Positions 1 to 9,410 of a stretch of DNA of 64,000 nucleotides are shown here, in pieces. How positions within the stretch are numbered: position 1 is the stretch's first letter; the number at the start of each line of letters is the position of its first letter. This stretch comes from Chitinophagaceae bacterium C216 (GTDB taxonomy: Bacteria; Bacteroidota; Bacteroidia; Chitinophagales; Chitinophagaceae), in NCBI GenBank assembly GCA_028485475.2, contig CP144143.1, positions 2,604,001 through 2,668,000 on the forward strand. The letters are read 5' to 3'. Under the pieces are notes generated by a model that saw nothing but the letters and a program-made list of their open reading frames with translations, ran no database searches and had not been told where the DNA came from. Both the position numbers and the translations under genes were made by a program.

Positions 1-1
1 C

Positions 2-334
2 AAGTCTGTAGGCTTCTTTCCGGTAAATTTATTAGAAAAGGTTGCGCTATATCCGGTATCATTTCGCACTGTAAACTCTGAGGGAGCAGCGGTGCCACAC
101 ACAGGCTTCGCACCCAACAAAGTGTCACCCGATGGCGTGCAGTACGATTGGGGAGATACATATGAGCCCTGTTTATATAATGCACTGAGCTATATTATAA
201 ATGGAAGCTACCCCACTACCCTTTCCTCAAACGCTACTATAGGACGCTCTGTTGTGGGAGACAAACTGGTAGAGTTGAAACAAATAGAGCCAAGGCCCAA
301 AGTGCCGGGATTGTATATCGAGAATAAATTCTGA
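2..334 (+). CDS. S41 family carboxyl-terminal peptidase, C-terminal end (partial)
   Basis: The reading frame is open from the window edge to a stop at 334, giving about 110 residues with no start inside the window. The text KSVGFFPVN, then GFAPNKVSPDG, then DWGDTYEPCLYNAL resembles the C-terminal part of Bacteroidota S41 (CtpA/Tsp-like) lipoprotein peptidases, which cleave proteins in the envelope. The catalytic serine/lysine region lies upstream and cannot be checked. A strong terminator follows at once. The family call rests on recognition of the tail only. Confidence 0.6.
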   Translation, partial: KSVGFFPVNLLEKVALYPVSFRTVNSEGAAVPHTGFAPNKVSPDGVQYDWGDTYEPCLYNALSYIINGSYPTTLSSNATIGRSVVGDKLVELKQIEPRPKVPGLYIENKF

Positions 335-360
335 CAATGTTGAAAACAGCATATAATGCC

Positions 361-393
361 AGAGGCTTCCTCGGTGTAGGAAGCCTCTTTTTG
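361..393 (+). terminator. Rho-independent terminator after the S41 peptidase
   Basis: A perfect 9-bp stem, GAGGCTTCC paired with GGAAGCCTC, is followed by a run of T. It lies 27 bp after the stop codon at 334. Confidence 0.85.
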
Positions 394-452
394 TATACTC
401 CAGTTATGAATAGCACTATTTTATTAGATACTACTCTCAAAGAGCAGCACTA

Positions 453-588
453 TTGAAACAACGGCAAGTATAAGCGTAGGCGGGTTTTCGAAGAACATAC
501 TTTCAATTTACCGTAAAGTACATTGATTGTAGGATGTTCATTTTTAGACGTAAAGCCCGCTTACGCTTATACAATGTTGACAACAGTA
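453..588. repeat. Solitary attC-like imperfect inverted repeat (R1)
   Basis: The left arm AAGTATAAGCGTAGGCGGG pairs with the right arm CCCGCTTACGCTTATACAA, and the ends read CAACG and TGTTGAC. Its interior (TTTTCGAAGAACATACTTTCAA-like) and right arm match the repeats of the array at 13.6-49 kb, above all the right half of A5. It stands alone about 13 kb from the array, between a terminator and a DUF4468 gene, so it may be an orphan site or the remnant of an excised cassette. Confidence 0.75.
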
Positions 589-597
589 TTTATTTTT

Positions 598-1176
598 TTA
601 CCAATCATTTTTATTGTTATTAGATTGAATTGCTGAATTCATCTCCTTAATGAACTGTGTGAATTCTTCATGAATCAGATTACACGTCTGTACAATAAAT
701 TTTTCCATTTTTCTCTTTCCCAGTCCCATCTCGTCACTACTTAGAATAAAGTTTTCTATAGATTGCTCAGTAGTCGTTCCTTCGGCATTTTGACTGAGTT
801 TAATGTTGGATAATGTGTATTTATATCTCCCATCCTTAAACTCCAATACTATACTGAAATTCACTGTATAATTGTAAGGGAATTTCACACCCATTCCCGC
901 ATTCATAGTCGACACAATGTCGAAAGAACCTTTTTTAATTAATTTTTCTTTTGGATTGTCTAAGTCAAAATTGTTATTCAAGTATTTATCTATCAACCAC
1001 TGTTTTGATTTTTGATAAAGATAATTGGCTGATGAGTCAAATTCTACTACACCGATGTAGGCATAGCTGTTCGAAGTAGAGTCAAAAGGAATTAAAATTT
1101 CATTTTCTTTGACAGTAAAGCCAAATGCTGTTGTTGAGATCAAAATTAAGATTGATGCGAATAATGTGTTTTTCAT
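598..1176 (-). CDS. DUF4468 domain-containing secreted protein
   Basis: A protein of 192 residues with a Sec signal peptide (MKNTLFASILILISTTAFG), then EILIPFDSTSNSYAYIGVVE and a body resembling the DUF4468 TBP-like-fold family of Bacteroidota. The function of the family is unknown. I chose the ATG at 1176 because the signal peptide begins there; the frame continues upstream for ten codons without a better start. Repeat R1 lies 9 bp beyond its stop codon, the spacing seen for cassette genes in the array, so it may once have been cassette cargo (inference). Confidence 0.7.
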   Translation of the reverse strand: MKNTLFASILILISTTAFGFTVKENEILIPFDSTSNSYAYIGVVEFDSSANYLYQKSKQWLIDKYLNNNFDLDNPKEKLIKKGSFDIVSTMNAGMGVKFPYNYTVNFSIVLEFKDGRYKYTLSNIKLSQNAEGTTTEQSIENFILSSDEMGLGKRKMEKFIVQTCNLIHEEFTQFIKEMNSAIQSNNNKNDW

Positions 1177-1212
1177 TGTATGTGTTTTTATAATTGTTGT
1201 CAACAAAGAAAA

Positions 1213-2079
1213 TTATTCAATCCACACTTTCTTTCCAGATAATACACTGAGCGAATCTTTAATTCGTGTAGTATCAATATGGGTATCCTGGTACTCTATA
1301 TACAATTTATAATTCACCGAATCTTTTGTTTCAATATTGACCGGCCAATTAAGACTCTTCAATTGATTGTATCGCTTAGATGCGCGTGGCTCTTGTGCAA
1401 CTTCCAAGATAAATCTGTACCCTTGCGAAGTTGCAACAGCAGGTGTTGAAGATTGTACGAGCGAATCCTGTGATGGCAGAATCGTCACTACCTCATCCCC
1501 AGTATTCTTTCCATTAAAAGATGCTTCTTCCAAATTACTGCGGCTTTCTTCAGTTGATTTTAGATAAAACCATACCGTAGCAGCTACCGCTAATAGACAC
1601 AATATGACAATAACTATAGCTGGTTTTTTATTTCTGGGTTTTCTTGTCTCGTCAATGTATGCCTGCGGAATATAATGGCGCTCGGTAATAGGGATATTTT
1701 TTTTCCTCTCATTATGTTGATGTTTTGCCTGATGGAATTCAAAAGTTCCATCGAGTCGTTTGGTGATTGTCCCGATACCTTCTATATAATAAGGCTTACC
1801 TGTATTCAGAAAAGTAATAATAGCATCCAACTCTGAAGCTAAATCCGATTCAGCCAAAACGCGCATTTTACCTGTTTGCTGAGAAATAAAATCGATTAGC
1901 TCGCTATCAAAAGCAGTAACGGTTGCCTGTTCAAAACTAATATTTAGCAAAGAAGTGCCTTTCTTGCTATAATCGACATCAGGATCATAGGTACTATCAG
2001 CATGGAAAATTCCCAAACCGGGCAAGCGCAAAGTTTTATTCTCGGTTAAGTACTTAATTAGCAACGGAGCAAGTCTCAT
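1213..2079 (-). CDS. HU-CCDC81 / SPOR domain protein
   Basis: A protein of 288 residues. Residues 1-120 resemble the CCDC81-type HU DNA-binding-like domain of Bacteroidota (TLRLPGLGIFHAD; KPYYIEGIGTITKRLDGTFEF). One membrane helix follows at about 153-172 (PAIVIVILCLLAVAATVWFYL region), then a linker and a C-terminal SPOR-like domain (about 220-288, YRFILEVAQEPRASKRYNQL). The SPOR domain should lie in the periplasm and bind peptidoglycan at division sites; the HU-like part stays in the cytoplasm. Family architecture is known; a role linking nucleoid and division is inference. Confidence 0.8.
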   Translation of the reverse strand: MRLAPLLIKYLTENKTLRLPGLGIFHADSTYDPDVDYSKKGTSLLNISFEQATVTAFDSELIDFISQQTGKMRVLAESDLASELDAIITFLNTGKPYYIEGIGTITKRLDGTFEFHQAKHQHNERKKNIPITERHYIPQAYIDETRKPRNKKPAIVIVILCLLAVAATVWFYLKSTEESRSNLEEASFNGKNTGDEVVTILPSQDSLVQSSTPAVATSQGYRFILEVAQEPRASKRYNQLKSLNWPVNIETKDSVNYKLYIEYQDTHIDTTRIKDSLSVLSGKKVWIE

Positions 2080-2408
2080 CCTTATAATTATTTATGTCCA
2101 CTTAGAATTTTTCCTCTTGGACGGTTTTCGATTAACAGATGAAGAGCTGTAAGTAATAACATTACCTCATATTATCATGTCCTATTACACCTACAGACTA
2201 TTTGAAAACGGCAGAAATACGGAATATTCTACCGTTAACATTGGCAAAGGGCTCGACTTATCTCTTAAATAATTGATAATGACGATATCGCAATATAATA
2301 GATTTTTTGCGTGATGCCAAAATCAGATAATGCAGAAGAATATATATTAAATATGAAGATATTTTATTTAAAATATTCAATCAAATAAGTTTATAACTTT
2401 GAACTTAC
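2080..2408. other. Intergenic region without a gene
   Basis: The region separates divergent genes. It holds a Bacteroidota-type -7 box, TAACTTTG (about 2393-2400), close to the start of the + strand gene at 2409. I see no RNA gene or clear hairpin in the rest. Confidence 0.5.
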
Positions 2409-2738
2409 ATGGACTCGAAAACCATATATACGAAAGAAGAAGAACAGTTTATCAAATACTGGGAACAGAATCGACTGAAAAAGAAGAAGTTATTGAAAGC
2501 AATGCTATGGGGGCTCCCTTCAGGACTTATTCTGTTTGTAGCCATTTTACTAAACTTTTTCAGCGGATGGTATAAACGGGCTAGCATGGTGGCCAATGCC
2601 GATCCTTCTTTATTAGTAATTTTATTAATTGCTGGAATAATAATTGTTGCATTTACCGTGATATTCTCGTCTTCCCATAAATGGGATCGTAACGAAGCTT
2701 ATTATCAAGAATTAATAAATAGAAAAATAAACCTTTAA
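2409..2738 (+). CDS. Small two-helix membrane protein of unknown function
   Basis: A protein of 109 residues with a charged N-terminus (FIKYWEQNRLKKKKLL), and two hydrophobic segments at about 37-57 and 72-93 joined by a short loop. The last residues are charged. I do not recognise the family. It precedes two FKBP-type lipoproteins on the same strand (gap 20 bp) and may be co-transcribed with them. Confidence 0.65.
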   Translation: MDSKTIYTKEEEQFIKYWEQNRLKKKKLLKAMLWGLPSGLILFVAILLNFFSGWYKRASMVANADPSLLVILLIAGIIIVAFTVIFSSSHKWDRNEAYYQELINRKINL

Positions 2739-2758
2739 TCATTTAAAAAAACATTTTG

Positions 2759-3313
2759 ATGAAAAAAGCGATTTGGACACCTGCGATTGCAATCATGTCG
2801 GCGATAACTCTTGCCGCCTGCTTTAAAAGTAATGATGTACCTCCATGTACGCCTTACACACTAGAACAAGATAGACATATTATCGATTCATTCATCGATG
2901 TCCAAGAGCTGCATTATATGTCTTTCAACACTGACTTTAACATGTACACCGGCATAGTGAGTATGGGCGATGGACAAATTCCTAGTGACGATGCCAAGAT
3001 AGCTTTTAAATACACTATAAAACTGATGAATGGATCTACAATATTTACATCAGATAGCTTGTATTTAAATCCTCAAACAGGAGGCAAACTCACCCCTGCA
3101 GACTTTAAGTCCACAAACTCCACCCCTACACTTGAATATTACTTCCTCAAGAGAGTAGGAAAAGGAGGCGTAATGAAGGTTATTGTTCCTTCCCGCATAG
3201 GAGCCGATTGTAGAGACCAAAAACTGCAAAACGGTAACACTCTTCCAGCACATGCACAATTGATTTATGATTTTACTTTAACAGGTGTAGACCAAGGAAC
3301 AGTAACCCCATAA
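2759..3313 (+). CDS. FKBP-type peptidyl-prolyl isomerase-like lipoprotein
   Basis: A protein of 184 residues beginning MKKAIWTPAIAIMSAITLAAC, a lipoprotein signal with Cys in the lipobox. The body resembles the secreted FKBP-like proteins of Bacteroidota, with the VGKGGVMKVIVPSRIG segment near the FKBP loop. Few FKBP active-site aromatics are evident, so it may have lost isomerase activity. Only 4 bp separate it from the next FKBP gene; the two are paralogues in one operon. The ATG at 2759 was preferred over a TTG one codon upstream. Confidence 0.7.
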   Translation: MKKAIWTPAIAIMSAITLAACFKSNDVPPCTPYTLEQDRHIIDSFIDVQELHYMSFNTDFNMYTGIVSMGDGQIPSDDAKIAFKYTIKLMNGSTIFTSDSLYLNPQTGGKLTPADFKSTNSTPTLEYYFLKRVGKGGVMKVIVPSRIGADCRDQKLQNGNTLPAHAQLIYDFTLTGVDQGTVTP

Positions 3314-3317
3314 GAAT

Positions 3318-3779
3318 ATGAGAAGATATTTAATGTTATTGGTCCTAACTGCGGCCATTATCGGAAGCTGTTCTAAAAAGGAGAAACCCTGTGTTTCAAA
3401 ATCGGTGGAAGAAGAGTTACCGGCCATGAAAAAATATGCCGAGGACAATTCCATCAACTACCAACAGCATGAATCCGGTATTCTTTATGAAATTATTGAA
3501 CCCGGAACCGGAGCGCAGCCTACCAGTTCAAGTACTGTAAAAGCGAAGTATGAAGGAAGATTTTTAAATGGCCAAAAGTTTGATGAAAGTACTGACGGTG
3601 TGTCTTTCAATCTTTCACAAGTAATCCCTGGCTGGACAACCATTGTGCCTTTACTCAAAGAAGGAGGGAAAATGAAAGTGATTATCCCCTCTTCTCTGGC
3701 CTATGATTGCCATCCTTACTATCCGGCCTTTCATAACAAACCTTTATACTTCTCGATCGAGCTATTAGAAGTGGAATAA
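3318..3779 (+). CDS. FKBP-type peptidyl-prolyl cis-trans isomerase lipoprotein
   Basis: A protein of 153 residues with a lipoprotein signal (LTAAIIGSCSKKEKP). The FKBP domain spans about 50-153: VKAKYEGRFLNGQKFDES is the standard strand-loop of FKBPs, followed by VIPGW and EGGKMKVIIPSSLAYDC. It should catalyse proline isomerisation of exported proteins at the outer membrane or in the periplasm. It is shorter than typical two-domain periplasmic FKBPs. It is translationally close to the gene upstream and ends at a terminator. Confidence 0.82.
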   Translation: MRRYLMLLVLTAAIIGSCSKKEKPCVSKSVEEELPAMKKYAEDNSINYQQHESGILYEIIEPGTGAQPTSSSTVKAKYEGRFLNGQKFDESTDGVSFNLSQVIPGWTTIVPLLKEGGKMKVIIPSSLAYDCHPYYPAFHNKPLYFSIELLEVE

Positions 3780-3806
3780 ATATAGGACTGCATTACATTT
3801 GTTTTT

Positions 3807-3834
3807 AAAGCCCGATGAATTTCGGGCTTTTTTA
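3807..3834 (+). terminator. Rho-independent terminator after the FKBP genes
   Basis: Stem AAAGCCCGA / TCGGGCTTT with a six-base loop, followed by a T-rich run. Confidence 0.85.
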
Positions 3835-3867
3835 TTTTAAAGCTTAAGAACTGCAGGGCTTTCGCTT

Positions 3868-3875
3868 AAATTTGC
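3868..3875 (+). promoter_or_regulatory. Bacteroidota -7 promoter box (TAAATTTG) for serine dehydratase
   Basis: TAAATTTG matches the Bacteroidota -7 consensus TAnnTTTG and lies 16 bp before the ATG at 3892. Comparable boxes occur before the tRNA-Arg gene (TATATTTG near 6174), the glycosyltransferase gene (TATATTTG just before 11819) and rsmG (TACTTTTG near 12990). Confidence 0.5.
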
Positions 3876-3891
3876 CGCAGAAACCACACTT

Positions 3892-5328
3892 ATGCATTAC
3901 GAGCCTATATCGGTATTCGACATGTTGAAGATTGGCGTAGGACCGTCTAGTTCTCACACACTGGGTCCTTGGCGTGCAGCTGAAAGGTTTGTGGAAGAAT
4001 TAGAATTACAGGCTCCGCTGCAGCAGGTGCTACGTGTACAGATTTTCTTATATGGCTCGCTGGCTAAAACAGGTATTGGTCACGGAACAGATATTGCTGT
4101 ACAACTGGGGCTTTCAGGATTTGACCCGGTAACTTTTGATGTAGCACAAATCACTGCTACCATTCAACATATCGCCGATCAAAAGCAATTGATATTACAC
4201 GGAACGCACCGCATACAATTTAATCCAACGGAAGATATTGTTTTCTTGTATCAGGAGACACTGCCGTATCATTCCAATGGATTGCGTTTTACTGCCACAC
4301 TTGAAAATGGGAACACCATAACCGAAACCTATTACTCCATCGGAGGCGGCTTCGTCAAAAAGAAAGGAGAAGTAATTTCCGCTAAAAAAACTACACCTCC
4401 TTTCCCTATTAATGATGCAGAAGACCTTTTGAAGTGGTGCATCAAAACCGGACTAGCCATTCATGAAATCGTTTATGAAAACGAGCAAGCATGGCGCACT
4501 GAAGAAACTATTCGTACAGACATTCTTAAAATATGGCAGGTAATGAAGGACTGTGTCTACCGCGGATGCCATACTAGCGGCGTGTTGCCGGGAGGCTTGA
4601 ATGTGCGTAGACGGGCTGCCGACCTAAATAAGAGATTGCTTCAGGGAGCCGTGTATAACAATTACGATGAATGGGTACAAAATATTCGCAAAGGTGGCAA
4701 TCATTTTCAATACACACTGGACTGGGTAAGTTGTTTTGCACTTGCCGTAAATGAGGAAAATGCTTCCTTTGGCCGCGTAGTCACTGCTCCTACCAATGGA
4801 TCAGCCGGCGTCATCCCTGCTGTTTTACACTATTACATTATCTTCTGCCATCAGGACAATACAATTCCGGAAGAAGATAAGGTTATGCACTTTCTGATGA
4901 CTGCTGCGGAAATCGGAAGTATCTTTAAAAAGGAAGCTACCATTTCTGCCGCTATGGGAGGTTGCCAAGCCGAGATAGGCGTATCCTCATCCATGGCTGC
5001 AGCCGCGCTTACCGAAGCATTGGGTGGCACCCAAAAACAGGCTTTAATGGCTGCGGAAATTGCGATGGAACATCATCTAGGAATGACCTGCGATCCTGTA
5101 CGTGGTTTGGTACAGGTCCCCTGTATTGAGCGCAATACCATGGGAGCAATAAAAGCCATTACCGCCAGTCAGCTGGCCTTGCAAAGCACTCCCGACTTTG
5201 CACGTGTATCGCTGGATGATGTTATCAAAACCATGTGGGAGACCGCAAAAGACATGAACTTTAAATACAAGGAAACAGCTGACGGAGGGCTTGCCGTAAA
5301 CGTTCCCATAAGCCATCCGGAATGCTGA
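3892..5328 (+). CDS. sdaA: L-serine ammonia-lyase (single-chain, iron-sulfur type)
   Basis: A protein of 478 residues that deaminates L-serine to pyruvate and ammonia. The N-terminal domain shows [20 protein letters not shown], the signature of the family. The C-terminal catalytic domain carries the cysteines expected to hold the 4Fe-4S cluster in [16 protein letters not shown] and VPCIERN. The length fits the fused single-chain bacterial enzyme. It acts in the cytoplasm in serine catabolism. The pyrF start lies 29 bp after the stop, so the two may share a transcript. Confidence 0.93.
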   Translation: MHYEPISVFDMLKIGVGPSSSHTLGPWRAAERFVEELELQAPLQQVLRVQIFLYGSLAKTGIGHGTDIAVQLGLSGFDPVTFDVAQITATIQHIADQKQLILHGTHRIQFNPTEDIVFLYQETLPYHSNGLRFTATLENGNTITETYYSIGGGFVKKKGEVISAKKTTPPFPINDAEDLLKWCIKTGLAIHEIVYENEQAWRTEETIRTDILKIWQVMKDCVYRGCHTSGVLPGGLNVRRRAADLNKRLLQGAVYNNYDEWVQNIRKGGNHFQYTLDWVSCFALAVNEENASFGRVVTAPTNGSAGVIPAVLHYYIIFCHQDNTIPEEDKVMHFLMTAAEIGSIFKKEATISAAMGGCQAEIGVSSSMAAAALTEALGGTQKQALMAAEIAMEHHLGMTCDPVRGLVQVPCIERNTMGAIKAITASQLALQSTPDFARVSLDDVIKTMWETAKDMNFKYKETADGGLAVNVPISHPEC

Positions 5329-5357
5329 TATTCGCAATTCAAAAACGAATTTTAATA

Positions 5358-6161
5358 ATGACAAGAAACGAACTTCTTCAGCAGATTCAAACAAAAAGAT
5401 CTTATTTGTGTGTAGGATTAGATACGGATATCAATAAAATTCCTGCTCATTTAAGAAATCATCCCGACGCAATATTTGAATTTAATAAAGCCATTATCGA
5501 TGCTACACGCGATTTGTGTGTATCGTATAAAATCAACACTGCATTTTATGAAGCATATGGAGTAAGGGGTTGGCAAGCGCTGGAAAAAACGGTGCATTAT
5601 ATCGGTAATGAACATTTTAAAATTGCCGATGCCAAACGCGGCGACATTGGTAATACATCCGATCAGTATGCGAAAGCTTTTTTTGAAAATCTACCTTTCG
5701 ATGCGGTTACTGTAGCTCCTTACATGGGAAGCGACAGTGTACAGCCCTTTCTGAAATACGAAGGGAAATGGGCTATAGTATTAGGGTTAACCTCTAATAA
5801 AGGTGCAGCCGATTTTGAACTGCAGTCTTGCGGAGATGAACTCCTATACGAAAAAGTATTGAAAACCGTTTCGCAATGGGGTACGCCCGAAAATTTGATG
5901 TTTGTAGTAGGTGCCACACAATCCGATTCCTTTATCAATATCAGAAAACTCATCCCTGATCATTTTTTGCTGGTTCCCGGTGTAGGCGCACAAGGCGGAA
6001 GCCTTCAGGAGATTTCTGAGAAAGCTATGAATGCAAGCTGTGGACTACTGGTAAATGTAAGTAGAGATATTATTTATGCCGGATCTGACGAAAATTTTGC
6101 TGTTGCCGCCCGAAATAAGGCAATAAATTATCAAAAAGAGATGCACAAATATTTGAAATAG
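5358..6161 (+). CDS. pyrF: Orotidine 5'-phosphate decarboxylase, type 2
   Basis: A protein of 267 residues. YLCVGLDTD opens the first strand, and [11 protein letters not shown] is the catalytic Asp-Lys motif typical of the type 2 subfamily; VPGVGAQGG near the C-terminus binds phosphate. It makes UMP from OMP, the last step of de novo pyrimidine synthesis. I preferred the ATG at 5358 (MTRNELL) because the upstream in-frame extension overlaps the end of the serine dehydratase and does not resemble the family. Confidence 0.92.
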   Translation: MTRNELLQQIQTKRSYLCVGLDTDINKIPAHLRNHPDAIFEFNKAIIDATRDLCVSYKINTAFYEAYGVRGWQALEKTVHYIGNEHFKIADAKRGDIGNTSDQYAKAFFENLPFDAVTVAPYMGSDSVQPFLKYEGKWAIVLGLTSNKGAADFELQSCGDELLYEKVLKTVSQWGTPENLMFVVGATQSDSFINIRKLIPDHFLLVPGVGAQGGSLQEISEKAMNASCGLLVNVSRDIIYAGSDENFAVAARNKAINYQKEMHKYLK

Positions 6162-6246
6162 TTTCAAATTCTCTATATTTGCGCCTCTGTAACACTTTCC
6201 ATTTATGGAAAGTAACGAATGAAACTAAAGAGTTATTCATTCGGTT

Positions 6247-6320
6247 GGTCCGGTAGCTCAGCTGGATAGAGCAACTGCCTTCTAAGCAGTAGGTCATTGG
6301 TTCGAATCCAATCCGGATCA
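6247..6320 (+). tRNA. tRNA-Arg (anticodon TCT)
   Basis: A 74-nt cloverleaf: acceptor GGTCCGG pairs with CCGGATC, D arm GCTCAGCTGGATAGAGC, anticodon stem CTGCC/GGCAG-type with loop CTTCTAA giving TCT, and T arm ending GGTTCGAATCC. The CCA end is not encoded. A TATATTTG promoter box lies about 65 bp upstream. Confidence 0.95.
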
Positions 6321-6331
6321 CAAAATTTTCC

Positions 6332-6360
6332 AAGCCGCTTCGATAAGCGGCTTTTATTTT
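6332..6360 (+). terminator. Rho-independent terminator after tRNA-Arg
   Basis: Stem AAGCCGCTT / AAGCGGCTT with a four-base loop, then a T-rich tail, 12 bp after the tRNA. Confidence 0.85.
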
Positions 6361-6432
6361 ATATCTCTTCTCTTTCCATGCATTTCACTCCTATCCAACT
6401 TTTATTTAGGTCAATACAAAAAATTTATCCAT

Positions 6433-6480
6433 AAAAAAAACAGGTGAAGGAACTGAGACTTACAATTCATTCACCTGTTT
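6433..6480 (-). terminator. Terminator serving tRNA-Ala on the minus strand
   Basis: AAACAGGTGAA and TTCACCTGTTT form a long stem. Read on the minus strand it is followed by eight T, 14 bp after the tRNA-Ala 3' end. Confidence 0.75.
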
Positions 6481-6493
6481 CATCTATGAAATG

Positions 6494-6568
<75 letters not shown>

Positions 6569-6652
6569 TAAAGAGCTAAAGCCGTCTCTTTAAACGGTGA
6601 GCGAAATTAAAGGAATCGAACAATTTATCCAACAAAAAAATTCAGCAGCTCT

Positions 6653-7060
6653 CTATTTTTTTGTTATGGAAGATGGAATTTCTGTCTCACGAATAGAGGC
6701 GGCGGCTTTTCTTAACAGAGCGGCCAATTTCTTATCTATTTTGCGGCCAACCATTCTTGTGGTAGCTTCTCGCACTACAAAAGGCACTACCAGTCTAGGT
6801 AACCATCCGGCACGTTTCAACAATACTTTGCCTATAAAAAATTCCACCGATCTTTTAATACCGAATTTCACAAGCGGATTAGTGGTATTTCCCTTCAAAG
6901 TGTTGCGGGCAATACCCCCAATGGCAGCAAACGGATTCAACTCATCTTTTAACGCATTAAAAGAGGCTCCAATTTTAGCTTTGCTCATTTGCAGGCGGAC
7001 TTTTAATCGTTCCTTTTCCTGCAACAACTCTTCATAATTATTAATGTCTGGTTTACCCAT
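6653..7060 (-). CDS. Conserved hypothetical protein of the holin/YtxH gene group
   Basis: A protein of 135 residues, strongly basic, with a predicted N-terminal coiled coil (NNYEELLQEKERLKVRLQ) and a middle part rich in small residues (NPFAAIGGIARNTLKG). No signal peptide. I recognise it only as the type of gene that accompanies holin-like and YtxH proteins in Bacteroidota. It overlaps the upstream gene by 8 bp, which argues for translational coupling. Confidence 0.65.
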   Translation of the reverse strand: MGKPDINNYEELLQEKERLKVRLQMSKAKIGASFNALKDELNPFAAIGGIARNTLKGNTTNPLVKFGIKRSVEFFIGKVLLKRAGWLPRLVVPFVVREATTRMVGRKIDKKLAALLRKAAASIRETEIPSSITKK

Positions 7061-7394
7061 AAATAGCTTTTATTATGACGTTTCTGATAAATGGGTGCAG
7101 CAATTTTTTCGTCAACAATAATACAAGCAGTAGCAATACAAAAAGCCCTCCGGCTACTATAAAAAATCCTAGTGTTGGATTACCTAATTTTTGTCCTATC
7201 CACCAACTTACACCCATGCATACAAAAAACATTGCGAAAAATAATAAAGCAGCTACGAAAAATGTAATCAGCAGTGAGGCAGCCAAGCTACTCCCTTTAT
7301 CTGCAATTCGTATAACGGAAAGCCGATAGTAAGTTTTGGCTATTTCCTCTACATTGCTGGCAATGTCTTCTACCTTATCTTTTATTTCAAACAT
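7053..7394 (-). CDS. Phage holin family-like membrane protein
   Basis: A protein of 113 residues. An amphipathic start (FEIKDKVEDIASNVEEIAKTYYR) is followed by two membrane helices at about 37-60 and 70-95, the layout of the Bacteroidota 'phage holin family' (holin-X-like) proteins. These are chromosomal envelope proteins rather than true phage holins, possibly stress related. It lies between the basic hypothetical protein (8-bp overlap) and YtxH. Confidence 0.75.
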   Translation of the reverse strand: MFEIKDKVEDIASNVEEIAKTYYRLSVIRIADKGSSLAASLLITFFVAALLFFAMFFVCMGVSWWIGQKLGNPTLGFFIVAGGLFVLLLLVLLLTKKLLHPFIRNVIIKAIYG

Positions 7395-7500
7395 AGGACT
7401 GGTTTTTATAGATCATTAAACAAAAAAGGCTGTCCGTACAACAGATCATAAGCCCATTTGCCATGATTGATGCTACTGACAACCTTTCCGAGCTATTTAA

Positions 7501-7791
7501 TTAGCCCAGTTTATTTGCAAATTCATCTGCTTGGCCTGTAAACTCTCCGGCTTTCTCCTTAGCTTTATTAAGACCAGATTTTGCCTTAGTGATGGCTTTT
7601 TGGGACAAGTCTGCAAGACTTTCTTTGCCCGACTCATACAGGCTACCTAGAGAATCTGCCCATTCTGACGCGGTATTTTTAATTTTTCTCCTAGCCTTTT
7701 TGCCTTCTTCGGTATAATATAATAAACCAATGGCTACCCCGGCAAGTGCAGCCCCTACGATGCCCAGCAAAATTTTATCCCTGTTTTTCAT
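7501..7791 (-). CDS. YtxH domain-containing protein
   Basis: A protein of 96 residues. The N-terminal helix ILLGIVGAALAGVAIGLLYY is followed by TEEGKKARRKIKNTASEW and a lysine/alanine-rich helical tail, which is the YtxH (general stress, LEA-like) pattern. It heads a three-gene minus-strand group with the holin-like and basic proteins, a combination common in Bacteroidota. Role unknown, probably envelope stress. Confidence 0.8.
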   Translation of the reverse strand: MKNRDKILLGIVGAALAGVAIGLLYYTEEGKKARRKIKNTASEWADSLGSLYESGKESLADLSQKAITKAKSGLNKAKEKAGEFTGQADEFANKLG

Positions 7792-7907
7792 AATAGTTCA
7801 TTTTAGAATGAAGTAATAGTTTTCTATAATGAAGCCTAAAAATCGTACCAAAAAAACTTTTATGTAAATATTTGATACAAAATATCTTAAAAGCCTCTTA
7901 AAAACTT

Positions 7908-9233
7908 TTAATCACCTAGATTTTCTACTTCTTTGTTTAGCCAACGCTTCACCGCTGCTGTAGTAACCGACTTGGGTCGTTCGATAGGCATACCCAGCGC
8001 TCTATCCCAACATAGGCTGGATAGTACGCCCAAGGCACGGCTTACAGCAAAGAGCACAGTATAGTATTCATACTCTACCAATCCATAATGCACTAAAAGA
8101 GCACCACTATGTGCATCTACATTTGGCCATGGATTTTTTACTTTACCTAATGATTGTAGGATGGGCGGCACGGTTTCATAAATACGCCATACCGTATTTA
8201 CCAGCGGATCATCAGGCATGTGCTTTTTACCAAACTCCATCTGAGCAATGAAGCGAGGATCGGTTTTTCTAAGTACAGCATGGCCATAACCCGGTACGAC
8301 CTTACCCTCGGCAAGGGTTTTTTCTACGTATTGTTTGATTTGTTCTGATGTGGGCGATTCGGTTTTCAACTCTCGCTGCATCTCAAAAATCCATTTTATC
8401 ACTTCCTGATTAGCTAGGCCATGTAACGGCCCTGCCAAACCATTCATACCGGCAGCATAGCTGAGGTAAGGATCGCTGAGGGCAGATCCTACGAGGTGTG
8501 TAGTGTGTGCTGAAACATTTCCGCCTTCATGATCGGCATGGATAACCATGTATAGGCGCATTAATTCTTTGAACTCTTCATCATCGTATCCCAGCATGTG
8601 GGCAAAGTTTCCAGCCCAATCTAATAAGCCATCGGGATGTAATATTTTACCTTCCTTGTATTTTCTACGATATACATAAGCAGCAATATGCGGGATGCGA
8701 GCAATCAAGTCTAACGTGTCTTCAAAAGTGGCTTCCCAGTAATCCTTTTTACTCATGCCGGCTGCATATCTTTTTGCAAATACACTCTCGGCCTGCAAAG
8801 CCATAATACCTACCACAAACATGGTCATGGGATGCGTCTCGGTAGGCAATGCTTTCATGGTTTCATAAACATACATAGGCACGTGACTACGGCGCTGCAA
8901 AATAGCACTCAGCGTATCCACTTCCTCCTTAGTAGGAATTTCTCCTACCAGCATCAGATAAAATAAGGCTTCGGGTAATGGCTCCCCGCCTTCCTTAGCT
9001 TTGGGAAGTTTTTGTCTTAATTCGTCTATGGTATGCCTTCTAAATCGTATTCCATCCTGCGCATCTAGTAAAGAAGTTTCACTAATCAATGCGATCATGC
9101 CCCGCATTCCCTGGTATATCTGAGACAGTTTTATTTCACCGATAACGGTATCACCATGCTCTTTCAGTATTTGTTTTATTTCCTCGCCCAGCTTATCAGC
9201 CTGTGCTTTAAACTTTTGTTTCAGCATTTCCAT
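7908..9233 (-). CDS. gltA: Citrate synthase (eukaryote-like type I)
   Basis: A protein of 441 residues that condenses oxaloacetate and acetyl-CoA in the TCA cycle. Visible motifs: IHADHEGGNVSAHTTHLVG and GPLHGLANQ (active-site His region), and PGYGHAVLRKTDPR, the classic catalytic loop. The sequence resembles the mitochondrial-like enzymes used by Bacteroidota rather than the proteobacterial allosteric form. Monocistronic, with gaps on both sides. Confidence 0.95.
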   Translation of the reverse strand: MEMLKQKFKAQADKLGEEIKQILKEHGDTVIGEIKLSQIYQGMRGMIALISETSLLDAQDGIRFRRHTIDELRQKLPKAKEGGEPLPEALFYLMLVGEIPTKEEVDTLSAILQRRSHVPMYVYETMKALPTETHPMTMFVVGIMALQAESVFAKRYAAGMSKKDYWEATFEDTLDLIARIPHIAAYVYRRKYKEGKILHPDGLLDWAGNFAHMLGYDDEEFKELMRLYMVIHADHEGGNVSAHTTHLVGSALSDPYLSYAAGMNGLAGPLHGLANQEVIKWIFEMQRELKTESPTSEQIKQYVEKTLAEGKVVPGYGHAVLRKTDPRFIAQMEFGKKHMPDDPLVNTVWRIYETVPPILQSLGKVKNPWPNVDAHSGALLVHYGLVEYEYYTVLFAVSRALGVLSSLCWDRALGMPIERPKSVTTAAVKRWLNKEVENLGD

Positions 9234-9410
9234 AACACATTATTATTTTATACGGTAAGCGTTCGCCCTAAAGATAATTAATGACAAATGGTTCAACAAA
9301 TTATATAATAATTTATTTAACAAGAAAACCGCGCAAACGTTTACGCAAGATGTAAAAACTATGATAAAATATCCCCTTTTATATCGTATCTGCCTTTACC
9401 TAAGTTAGGC

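Noticed and set aside
6597..7037. Open frame of 146 residues on the + strand
   Set aside because: It is the antisense of the basic protein gene at 6653-7060, which has a better start, coupling to its neighbour and family context.
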